Of a stretch of 64,000 nucleotides of DNA, positions 19,768 to 27,003 are shown in pieces. The DNA comes from Planctomycetota bacterium (GTDB lineage: Bacteria > Planctomycetota > MHYJ01 > JACQXL01), in NCBI GenBank assembly GCA_016235865.1, contig JACRIK010000030.1:1-64000 (forward strand), written 5' to 3'. How positions within the stretch are numbered: the stretch's first letter is position 1; each line of letters begins with the position of its first letter. A model generated the notes under the pieces. The model was given only the letters and a program-made list of their open reading frames with translations, made no database searches and had not been told where the DNA came from. Position numbers and translations under genes: made by a program.

Positions 19768-21681
19768 ATGTTTTTACCCACTACCATAGAAGAAGCAAAT
19801 AAACTCGGATACAAGGAACTCGACATTATTCTGGTCACCGGCGATACATACATAGACAGCCCATTTATCGGAGCGGCTGTTATCGGCAAGGTGTTGGTTA
19901 ATGCCGGGTTTCGGGTCGGTATTATTGCCCAGCCGGACATCAAGAGCGACAAGGATATCACCCGCTTGGGTGAGCCGGAACTGTTCTGGGGCGTTACCGC
20001 CGGTTCGGTTGATTCAATGGTAGCCAATTATACGGCATCAAAGAAACACAGACGTAATGATGATTTTACCCCGGGTGGAGAGAATACCAAACGGCCGGAT
20101 AGGGCATCTATTGTCTATTCCAACCTGATAAAGAGATACTTTCCCGCCATTCGGCGGGACTCCGCTTCACAGCTCCGTAAAAATACCAAGCCCATTGTCC
20201 TGGGCGGGATAGAGTCCAGCCTACGTCGGATTGCCCATTATGATTACTGGGATGACGCGATCAGACGCTCAATACTGTTCGATGCCAAGGCCGATATCCT
20301 GGTCTATGGAATGGGGGAACAGGCAGTGGTGGAATTGGCTCATGCGCTAAAAACCCAACCTGTTTACACTGAGCGTAGCGAACACCGCAGTGACCACGAG
20401 CCCCTACTGGGGCGTAGTGAATGTGTCATTCCCGTCCAGCCGAAGGCGGGAGGAATCCAGAATTGGCAGGATATTAAGGGCCTCTGCTATATATCAAGTG
20501 AACCCAGGAAAGACTATATGCTCCTGCCATCATACGAAGAGGTTAAAGATGATAAGCATAAATTCATAGAGATGTTTCACACCTTCTATAACAACAACGA
20601 CCCGATAACGGCTAAGGGCCTATGCCAGAAACAGGATACCAGATACCTGATTCAGAATCCGCCCTCGGAGAATCTGACCACAAAGGAACTTGATGCTATC
20701 TATGAACCCAGCCCCGGCACGCAGGGGCTGGGCGAGCTGGATTATGAGAATGAGGTGCATCCGTACTACCTCAAGCAGGGCAAGGTTCACCCCCACACTA
20801 AAATCTTTGGTGTGGGGGTAAAAGCCTTAGAGACCATCAAATTCTCCATCACCAGCCATCGGGGCTGTTACGGCGAATGTAATTTCTGTTCCATCACGGT
20901 CCATCAGGGCCGGACTGTTATCTCGCGCAGTCTTGAATCCATCATCAGGGAGGCGGAGAAACTGGCCAAAATGCCTGATTTCAAGGGCTATATCTCTGAT
21001 GTGGGCGGCCCCACGGCCAATATGTATGCCATAGAGTGTGCTAAGAAACTAAAGATTGGAGCGTGCGTAGCCGCAGCGGAGTCCCGATTATTTCGGGACG
21101 GGGGCAAACGATGTCTCTATCCTAACATTTGTAAAAACTTAAAGATAGACCATTCCAGACAGATAGAACTCCTGCGGGGCTTAAGGCAGATACCGGGCGT
21201 CAAAAAGGTCTTTATCGGCTCAGGCATTAGGCACGATATGGTCATGGAAGACGCCAAATACGGGCTGAAGTATCTGGCTGAGGTGGTCGAGCATCACACC
21301 TCAGGCCAGCTCAAGATTGCGCCGGAACATACGGAAGATAATGTATTAAAACATATGGGTAAACCGAATCGGGATTATCTCAAGCGGTTCAAGGATGAAT
21401 TTTATCGACTTAACAAGCAGTTTGGCAAGCGTCAATTCCTGACCTATTATCTCATCGCCGCGCATCCGGGTTGTTCGTATCAGGATATGCTGGAATTGAG
21501 GAAATACACCCGTCAGGAACTGAAAATCACGCCCGAGCAGGCCCAGGTCTTTACGCCTCTGCCATCCACCTATTCGGCCCTGATGTATTATACCGGGATC
21601 AATCCTTTCGCTGATGAAAAGATATTTGTGGAAAAGGATATTGCCAATAAGCAGAGACAGAAGGAAGTGATTACTAAATAA
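19768..21681 (+). CDS. ygiQ: YgiQ family radical SAM protein with palindromic insertions
   Basis: I chose the ATG at 19768 (MFLPTT..., 637 aa). The longer open frame from 19675 overlaps yifB by 92 bp and its extra residues look unlike the family. UPF0313/YgiQ landmarks: an N-terminal domain with GDTYID and GGIESSLRR, the radical SAM [4Fe-4S] motif CYGECNFC, and the C-terminal KIAPEHTED and AAHPGC segments. Substrate is unknown for the family. Three segments look foreign to the family and coincide with DNA hairpins: about residues 124-134, 200-235 and 432-446. They keep the frame, so the protein is probably intact. Translation is likely coupled to yifB (1-bp gap). Confidence 0.92.
   Translation: MFLPTTIEEANKLGYKELDIILVTGDTYIDSPFIGAAVIGKVLVNAGFRVGIIAQPDIKSDKDITRLGEPELFWGVTAGSVDSMVANYTASKKHRRNDDFTPGGENTKRPDRASIVYSNLIKRYFPAIRRDSASQLRKNTKPIVLGGIESSLRRIAHYDYWDDAIRRSILFDAKADILVYGMGEQAVVELAHALKTQPVYTERSEHRSDHEPLLGRSECVIPVQPKAGGIQNWQDIKGLCYISSEPRKDYMLLPSYEEVKDDKHKFIEMFHTFYNNNDPITAKGLCQKQDTRYLIQNPPSENLTTKELDAIYEPSPGTQGLGELDYENEVHPYYLKQGKVHPHTKIFGVGVKALETIKFSITSHRGCYGECNFCSITVHQGRTVISRSLESIIREAEKLAKMPDFKGYISDVGGPTANMYAIECAKKLKIGACVAAAESRLFRDGGKRCLYPNICKNLKIDHSRQIELLRGLRQIPGVKKVFIGSGIRHDMVMEDAKYGLKYLAEVVEHHTSGQLKIAPEHTEDNVLKHMGKPNRDYLKRFKDEFYRLNKQFGKRQFLTYYLIAAHPGCSYQDMLELRKYTRQELKITPEQAQVFTPLPSTYSALMYYTGINPFADEKIFVEKDIANKQRQKEVITK
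20143..20158 (+). repeat. Palindromic insertion 1 inside ygiQ
   Basis: CCCGCC (20143-20148) pairs with GGCGGG (20153-20158) around a 4-base loop. It encodes part of the segment AIRRDSASQLR, which separates residues that are nearly adjacent in YgiQ homologs I recall. Confidence 0.55.
20370..20460 (+). repeat. REP-like palindromic insertion 2 inside ygiQ
   Basis: The stretch contains CACTG/CAGTG and GCCCC/GGGGC hairpins. It ends (20425-20460) with GTCATTCCCG ... CGGGAGGAATCCAG, the same frame as the intergenic REP-like hairpin at 55333-55359 (GTCATTCCCG ... CGGGAATCCAG). It encodes about 30 extra residues between AHALKTQ and the family motif IKGLCYIS, without a stop or frameshift. Confidence 0.75.
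21062..21105 (+). repeat. Palindromic insertion 3 inside ygiQ
   Basis: GTCCCGA (21081-21087) and TCGGGAC (21093-21099) form a perfect 7-bp stem with loop TTATT. It encodes SRLFRDGGK inside a Cys-rich region (GAC ... KRCLYPNICKNL) where relatives have only a few residues. Confidence 0.65.
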
Positions 21682-21731
21682 GTGTTTGAAACCACAGATT
21701 TCACAGATTACACTGATTCATCAGAAATGAC

Positions 21732-21759
21732 TTGACTGATGATAGGTGATATGTATTCT
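21732..21759 (+). promoter_or_regulatory. Predicted promoter upstream of the 21817 gene
   Basis: TTGACT at 21732-21737, a 16-bp spacer, TATTCT at 21754-21759. It lies 57 bp before the ATG in an AT-rich gap. Confidence 0.45.
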
Positions 21760-21816
21760 ATTACTGTATTACATGTTATTAGTTTATAATTAGAGTTAAA
21801 CTGAAAAGTATTGTTT

Positions 21817-22365
21817 ATGGAATTAGCTGAAATAATAAAGAATATAGCCGATATTCTGAAGACTCACGATTCAACAAATCCTAGAGACGAAGAAAAGAAT
21901 TTTAAACCCGGAATTGGTCCTTTAGAAGAAACTCAAATTGTCCAGGAAATAGCGAAGCGTCTTATGGAAAAGGGAGTTGCTTCACAAATACATCAAGCTC
22001 CTGATTTATCAATCAATGATGAATGGGCCATTGAATTCAAGTTGGCTAGACCATTTGGTGATAACGGAAAGGAGGCTGAACATTGGTCTAAAAAGATTTT
22101 GCATCCATATGAAGGTAACAAATCTTTGTTAGGCGACTGCTTGAAATTAATGAGAGAAAAATCTTATCCTAAAAAAGCAGTTATTGCGATCGGTTATGAA
22201 CATAATCCTGCAAAAATATCATTGGATCCTGCAATAAAAGCTGTAGAGGCGGTTGCGGCCGGTGTTTTAGACATTAAATTATCTGAACGAATAGAAGAAG
22301 TACGCGGCGATTTGGTCCATCCAGTGCATGAAGTTTTGAGGGTAATAGGGTGGGAAGTGAAATAA
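21817..22365 (+). CDS. Hypothetical protein with a PD-(D/E)XK nuclease-like motif
   Basis: I chose the ATG at 21817 (MELAEI..., 182 aa) over an in-frame TTG at 21811. I do not recognise a named family. Residues APDLSINDEWAIEFK fit the PD-x(n)-ExK metal-binding pattern of restriction-endonuclease-like folds (PD, then E-F-K), followed by LARPFGDNG and a mixed alpha/beta C-terminal half with KKAVIAIGYEH as a likely core strand. The N terminus is helical. Codon use is strikingly AT-rich compared with yifB/ygiQ, suggesting horizontal acquisition. It is a single gene between ygiQ and a dense palindrome/array region; no methylase or partner is visible. Function is not assigned; the nuclease-like fold is an inference from one motif. 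Confidence 0.6.
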   Translation: MELAEIIKNIADILKTHDSTNPRDEEKNFKPGIGPLEETQIVQEIAKRLMEKGVASQIHQAPDLSINDEWAIEFKLARPFGDNGKEAEHWSKKILHPYEGNKSLLGDCLKLMREKSYPKKAVIAIGYEHNPAKISLDPAIKAVEAVAAGVLDIKLSERIEEVRGDLVHPVHEVLRVIGWEVK

Positions 22366-22459
22366 CTGCTTAAAAGACATGTAAGACATATTCGGAATTA
22401 TACTTCATAACATGAATTACACCTTCCCTAACCCCTTGAAATACAAGGATTTACTTGGG

Positions 22460-22625
22460 AAATGTGCTACGTAGCACATTTTAGCCCCTCCGCTTTGTCC
22501 TATGGGCTAACTGGCTCTATTCCCGACAAAAACTGCCGGGATAAGAGCCGGTAATTCATTACATTCATAACCGGCTCTAATGTGTGACGTCACACATTTT
22601 TACCGGCTTTGTTGGACGTCCAACA
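22460..22625. repeat. Three perfect ACGT-centred palindromes plus nested hairpins
   Basis: Perfect palindromes sit at 22460-22481 (AAATGTGCTAC and complement), 22579-22598 (AATGTGTGAC and complement) and 22610-22625 (TGTTGGAC and complement). All follow ATGT-NNN-AC-GT-NNN-ACA(T) with a different but self-complementary NNN (GCT, GTG, TGG). Between them lie a GGCTCT...AGAGCC hairpin (about 22512-22553) and an AGAGCCGGT...ACCGGCTCT inverted repeat. No gene is seen in 22366-22680. Confidence 0.85.
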
Positions 22626-22682
22626 TTTGACCCTACCATCTTATCTATGTAACCATATCCCCTATGCAGGAGGTTGGGCTGG

Positions 22683-23078
22683 GGTATGAGAGGTGCTCAG
22701 CCGGGGTATGAGAGGTGCTGAGCTGGGGTATGAGAGGTGCTGAGCTGGGGTATGAGAGGTGCTCAGCCGGAGTATGAGAGGTGCTGAGCCAGGGTATGAG
22801 AGGTGCTGAGCTATGGTATGAGAGGTGCTGAGCTGTGGTATGCGAGGTGCTCAGCCAGGGTATGAGAGGTGCTGAGCCAGGGTATGTGAGGTGCTCAGCC
22901 AGGGTATGCGGGGTGCTGGGCTATGGTATGAGAGGTGCTGAGCCAGGGTATGCGAGGTGCTGAGCTGGGGTATGCGAGGTGCTGAGCTAGGGTATGAGAG
23001 GTGCTGGGCCAGGGTATGCGGGGTGCTGGACTAGGGTATGGGAGGTGCTGGGCTAGGGTATGCAGGAGGCCCCTATCC
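22683..23078. repeat. 22-bp tandem array A (about 17-18 units)
   Basis: Units start at 22683 and every 22 bp to 23057 with no insertion or deletion; consensus GGTATGAGAGGTGCTGAGCTGG. The last unit is diverged. Substitutions cluster at a few positions (GAG/GCG, CTGAGC/CTCAGC, AGCTGG/AGCCAG). Neighbouring units carrying GCTCAGC and GCTGAGC are complementary and can form hairpins. There are no unique spacers, so it is not a CRISPR array. The flanks 22673 and 23062 both carry TATGCAGGAGG. The rest of 22366-23263 shows no credible gene. Confidence 0.95.
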
Positions 23079-23263
23079 CCCTATGTCATATTTTGCCTGA
23101 TACAATATTTTATGAAACGCATCATCGGCCGGATTACGCAACGTCTTATTTATTCAGTGTTTATTGACAATGACCGGCCGGGAATGCGGCTGATTTCTCT
23201 TGAAATCAGGCGAAAACATGCATAGATAATACTGAATCAAGATTAACCCCCGCTCATATATTT

Positions 23264-24181
23264 ATGCAAAAATATGACATTCCTGACTTGAGTTCCGAGG
23301 AAGGCCACCGGCTTTTTCATTACTTCCGTTGGCCCAAGGGCATCAGATGCCCCAGGTGCAACGTCCTGCAAAACAAGATTTACCGTGATAAGAAAACCAA
23401 TCGCACCAAATACTACTGCGAGAAGTGCCGGTTATGGTTCAATGATTTCGCCGGCACCATCCTGGAAGGCACGCGGCTGTCCCTGAGCCAGTGGTTCAAG
23501 GCCGTATATATGTTCCTGAAATCAAACGCCACGGCAGCCGGGGTGGCCAGCGAGCTTAAGGTTAACCGCAATACGGCCCAGGCGCTGCATAAGAAAATAA
23601 ACCGGGAAAAATTATGGTGCCAACTACTGCTTAACCGGTTTTGCGGCCGGACCAAGAATCGGGCGGTGGTCCAGTTTTCCCTTAAAGAGGTGGCTCATTA
23701 TCTTGATATGAGCCGGCGCAATCTTTATCGGCTGGTCAAGAAGGGGAGTATCAAGGCCGTCCGGTCTGGTGGCCAATGGCGCGTCTATCCGGAAGAGGTT
23801 CAGAAATACCTGGCGGCCAAACTCACGTATTACGGGATATCCGGCAGATGGGCGGTCCGGGAACACCATTTCTTCCGGCCCGAGGTGCTGGATAAATACC
23901 GTAAAGACCCGGTTGAGTATTACATAAACGAAGACGTTTATCAGGGCTGGGTGGGTTCCAACAAGGACCATCACTATGTCCAGAAACTATTGGAGATAGC
24001 CGGTCGGAAACGATGGCATGCGGTCGGCCGGATGATATATTATAATATCCATTATTTCAGGATGATTACGCCCGAAGGCCGGCCGGCCTTGGCCGTCAGC
24101 CACCGGGATTACCAGGAAATGCCGGACGAACAGTATGTGCATTGGTCGGGATTTATAATTTCCGAGGGACGTAAGGGGTAA
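23264..24181 (+). CDS. IS1595-type transposase zinc ribbon fused to an excisionase-like HTH; likely domesticated
   Basis: A 305-residue protein. The N terminus (about 1-115) looks like the IS1595 family N-terminal region: a zinc ribbon (CPRC ... YYCEKC) followed by FNDFAGTILEGTRLSLSQWFKAVY and an HTH-like ASELKVNRNTAQALHKKI. The DDE catalytic domain that should follow is absent. Instead residues about 138-185 form an excisionase/MerR-type HTH (FSLKEVAHYLDMSRRNLYRLVKKGSI...GGQWRVYPEEVQKYL), then an aromatic-rich C-terminal domain I do not recognise. It starts about 185 bp downstream of array A and ends 5 bp from the convergent 24187-25887 gene. Most likely a sequence-specific DNA-binding protein derived from a transposase; it cannot transpose alone. 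Target unknown; array A is a candidate by position only. Confidence 0.75.
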   Translation: MQKYDIPDLSSEEGHRLFHYFRWPKGIRCPRCNVLQNKIYRDKKTNRTKYYCEKCRLWFNDFAGTILEGTRLSLSQWFKAVYMFLKSNATAAGVASELKVNRNTAQALHKKINREKLWCQLLLNRFCGRTKNRAVVQFSLKEVAHYLDMSRRNLYRLVKKGSIKAVRSGGQWRVYPEEVQKYLAAKLTYYGISGRWAVREHHFFRPEVLDKYRKDPVEYYINEDVYQGWVGSNKDHHYVQKLLEIAGRKRWHAVGRMIYYNIHYFRMITPEGRPALAVSHRDYQEMPDEQYVHWSGFIISEGRKG

Positions 24182-24186
24182 GTCGC

Positions 24187-25887
24187 CTACAAATGGTCGG
24201 TCTTGCGGATGTAGGTTTCCTTGATGGTCTGGGCACGCTGGATGAGATGCAGGTATTTTTCCAGCGGCGCTTTTCGGTGTTTGAGGGAATCCTGGAAGAG
24301 CGAGCGAATCTCGGCCCGCTTGATTACGCCCTGCAGGACGCCATCATAGAGTTTGTCGCCCAGCATATAGCCCAGGGCGTGTGAGTTGCCGATGAATTCA
24401 TCCGTAGAGAGATAGGATACCTTTTTATAGGTCGGCCATTTATTCGTTTCCGTAAACTCCTTTTCCCGTTTCTTGTGTTCTACTACGAATAATGATATCT
24501 GATAGACCTCTTTGAGATGCCGGGTAGTCAGGCGTTTGCCCTTGTTTTGGGCCAGAAAGTCCACGAAATCCAGTTCCTTGTAGCACATCCGCTTGTGATT
24601 AATCACCTTGGAGCCAAAGAATCCCATGGCCTCGCGCAGGACGGCGTAGTAGAATTTGTCCTGTGTAGAGCGTTTTGCTTTATGGGTTCCACTTTCTGTG
24701 TATTTGTGATGGATGAAGTGGGACGCCTGTTCCGCGGCGTGGTTTAACGAGAGGTTAGTGAGACAAATGGTATCCGCATCCTCGATAAAGTAACTCTCGG
24801 TCTTTAACAGGTCGGTTTCAAGGTGCTTGGCCTCTTCAGCCGAGAGGGTTTCTTTCTTGATGTGTTTCAATAATTCCATATCCTGGGCCGTGCAGACGGT
24901 GAGCGAGTCGGTCTTGGGCACCTCCATCTCCAGGAATTCGCAGATAGTTCTGATTAGCTGGGCTACTTCGTCAATAAATGAGGTGCCGATATCGCCATCC
25001 GACCAGTCCTGATGCGCCGGATGGGTCTGCATCTGGCGCTCTTGGTTATACCAGTGGATGCAGGATTGGAACAGGGTCAGGGGCGTGCTGTTCATCACGC
25101 CATAGACATTGTCCTTGATTTTGACCACGTCTATCTTCTGTTCCTCGCCGGCCAGGGCCAGTTGCCAGTAGATGCGTTCGCTGTTCTGGCAGATGATGAG
25201 TTTCTTGGGCGGCGGAGTGATAATCTTATCCACCTGCAGGGGCAGGTGGTTCTCGCTGATATGCAGGTCGCCGAACAGGATGATGATAACGGCATTGGGG
25301 TTGTCAATATGGGCCTTGGCAATTATTTTGGCGGCGACGGAGTCGCGGCGGTGCAGGGACGAGACCTTCTCGCCTTTGGTTGAGAGCGACGGCTCGGAAT
25401 TCAGGGCGATGACCTTGAGTTTATGCTCGCGGGCATAGTCCAGGATGACCTTATAATGGCTCCATTCAAAGCCCCAGGTTTTGTCGTAGTCAATCGCCTT
25501 TAGGAAGGCGGCCTCATCCGTCTTATTGTCCAGATACTGGTCTAAGATATCCTGGTGTTTGCCCTGAATCATTTCCAGGGCAAGGATAATCGGGCGTTGC
25601 GCCACGGCTTTCGGGGCGATTAAGCAGGCCTCCAGCAGGCGAATCAGGGTTTTTTGCGATTGCCTCAGGGTATGATAATCACCCAGATAGACAATATCAG
25701 ACGCCAAAACCTGTTCGACTAATTCCTGCTTGGTGGCCGTGCGCTCATAACGGCTGGTGAGGTGCTTGTAATCCTCGTAGTATTGGTCAATCTGGGGGTT
25801 ATGGCGGCAGTAGTCCTGGTAGAGGTCGGTCTTGAGTTTCTTGACCAGCCGTTTCTGGATTTCGATCAGTTCTTGGCGGACGGACAT
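24187..25887 (-). CDS. ChaN/Tiki-superfamily protein with helical C-terminal extension
   Basis: A 566-residue protein. Residues about 60-280 match the ChaN-like (haem-binding uptake, Tiki/TraB/EreA-related) fold: DIVYLGDYHTLRQSQ, a LALEMIQGKHQDILDQYL strand-helix, WGFEWSHYKVILDYAREHKLKVIALN, and ILFGDLHISENHLP. The acidic/His residues (GDYH, LEM, GDLH) are those expected for metal or haem binding in the superfamily. The C-terminal half (about 290-566) is mostly helical and unrecognised. No signal peptide or lipobox is seen, unlike classical ChaN lipoproteins, so a cytoplasmic location is likely. It is downstream of panB on the same strand (71-bp gap with a short CAGTAGTCAGTA-type repeat). Biochemical role unknown. 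Confidence 0.75.
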   Translation of the reverse strand: MSVRQELIEIQKRLVKKLKTDLYQDYCRHNPQIDQYYEDYKHLTSRYERTATKQELVEQVLASDIVYLGDYHTLRQSQKTLIRLLEACLIAPKAVAQRPIILALEMIQGKHQDILDQYLDNKTDEAAFLKAIDYDKTWGFEWSHYKVILDYAREHKLKVIALNSEPSLSTKGEKVSSLHRRDSVAAKIIAKAHIDNPNAVIIILFGDLHISENHLPLQVDKIITPPPKKLIICQNSERIYWQLALAGEEQKIDVVKIKDNVYGVMNSTPLTLFQSCIHWYNQERQMQTHPAHQDWSDGDIGTSFIDEVAQLIRTICEFLEMEVPKTDSLTVCTAQDMELLKHIKKETLSAEEAKHLETDLLKTESYFIEDADTICLTNLSLNHAAEQASHFIHHKYTESGTHKAKRSTQDKFYYAVLREAMGFFGSKVINHKRMCYKELDFVDFLAQNKGKRLTTRHLKEVYQISLFVVEHKKREKEFTETNKWPTYKKVSYLSTDEFIGNSHALGYMLGDKLYDGVLQGVIKRAEIRSLFQDSLKHRKAPLEKYLHLIQRAQTIKETYIRKTDHL

Positions 25888-25958
25888 AGGGTATCAGTAG
25901 TCAGTAGACAGTATGCAGTAGTCAGTGGGGAAGGGAATGATTATACACTGTCTTCTGT

Positions 25959-26819
25959 TTATTTCTTTTTATTAAGGTATTCTTCCAGCTTCTTTAGTTC
26001 GGCTGGAGAGATAGAGAACGAGTGTTCGGGCTGGGGGAACTGGCGGTTCTTGACCTCGACCTGGTACCGGCCCAGGGCTTCTCCGATAACAGATGCGAGA
26101 TTGGCGTACTGTTTTACGAACTTGGGCGTAAAGAGCTGGTATAGCCCGAGGATATCGTGGATGATGAGGAGTTGGCCGTCAACCGCATCGCCGGCGCCGA
26201 TGCCGAAAATCAATACGGATGAGCGTTCGCGGATAATCGCCGAGACCTTGGTCGGCACGCTTTCCAGGAGTATTGCGAATGCGCCGGCTTCTTCCAATGC
26301 CTTGGCGTCCTGGACCAGCGCCAGGGCGGTGTCGGCGTCCTTGCCCTGGGCCTTGAAGCCGCCCAGCATAGAACTTGATTGGGGCGTCAGGCCGATGTGC
26401 CCGACCACCGGAATACCGGCATTGACAATGGCTTTGACCTTGTCGGCCACGCGGACGCCGCCTTCAAGTTTAATAGCGTCGCAATTGCCTTCCTTCATAA
26501 AGCGCCCGGCATTGCGCACGGCTTCTTCCACCGAGACCTGGTAGGACAGGAAGGGCATATCGCCGATAAGAAAGACATTGGGCGCGCCGCGCCGGACGGC
26601 CTGGCAGTGTCCAATCATGGTATCCATGGTAATGGGCAGGGTGGAGGAATTGCCGTAGACGACCATGCTGGCCGAGTCGCCCACCAGAATCATCTCAATG
26701 CCGGCCTGTTCCACCAGGACGGCGTTGGGATAATCGTAGGTGGTAATCCAGGAGATGGGCTCGCCTTTCTTCTTCAGTTCATAAAGATACGGGATGGAGA
26801 TTCTTTTTATTTCGGCCAT
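25959..26819 (-). CDS. panB: 3-methyl-2-oxobutanoate hydroxymethyltransferase (ketopantoate synthesis)
   Basis: A 286-residue protein of normal PanB length. It transfers a hydroxymethyl group from 5,10-methylene-THF to 2-oxoisovalerate, the first committed step to pantothenate and CoA. Conserved blocks are all present: ITTYDYPNAVLVEQAG, the Mg-binding VGDSASMVVYG, the TMIGHCQAVRRGA helix, IGDMPFLSYQ, AIKLEGG, GHIGLTPQ and LLESVP with the catalytic Glu. The start ATG (26819) is preceded by a GAGGTG-like ribosome site. Upstream (26866-26983) is a MITE-like element. No panC or panD is in the window. Confidence 0.97.
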   Translation of the reverse strand: MAEIKRISIPYLYELKKKGEPISWITTYDYPNAVLVEQAGIEMILVGDSASMVVYGNSSTLPITMDTMIGHCQAVRRGAPNVFLIGDMPFLSYQVSVEEAVRNAGRFMKEGNCDAIKLEGGVRVADKVKAIVNAGIPVVGHIGLTPQSSSMLGGFKAQGKDADTALALVQDAKALEEAGAFAILLESVPTKVSAIIRERSSVLIFGIGAGDAVDGQLLIIHDILGLYQLFTPKFVKQYANLASVIGEALGRYQVEVKNRQFPQPEHSFSISPAELKKLEEYLNKKK

Positions 26820-26865
26820 AAGCGCACCTCTGACTTTCTAAATTACCGTATATTGTAAAGGGTCA

Positions 26866-26983
26866 ACCCCGTTAGAAGCAGGTCGCCACGGGCGACCGTA
26901 TCATCGAATCTTTAACTTAGCGATAATTCTATTGCTGATATAGATATTTATATGAATATGGAACCAAATACTTCTAACGGGGT
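26866..26983. mobile_element. MITE-like element 1, 13-bp terminal inverted repeats
   Basis: ACCCCGTTAGAAG (26866-26878) is perfectly inverted at 26971-26983, giving a 118-bp element with no gene. It may be flanked by a 3-bp duplication (TCA on both sides). The same termini occur at 44979-45058. It lies between panB and the histidine kinase gene. Confidence 0.75.
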
Positions 26984-27003
26984 CAAGATATTTTGAAGGC
27001 ATT

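Noticed and set aside
21817-22365. Restriction-modification system
   Set aside because: Only a nuclease-like motif is seen; no methyltransferase or specificity gene lies within 20 kb.
22683-23078. CRISPR array
   Set aside because: Repeats are contiguous 22-mers with no unique spacers, and no cas genes are nearby. The same holds for the arrays at 42165, 55473 and 58474.
23001-23225. 74-residue frame at the end of array A
   Set aside because: Starts inside the repeat and has no recognisable features.
23264-24181. Intact insertion sequence
   Set aside because: No DDE catalytic domain, no terminal inverted repeats or target duplications seen around the gene.
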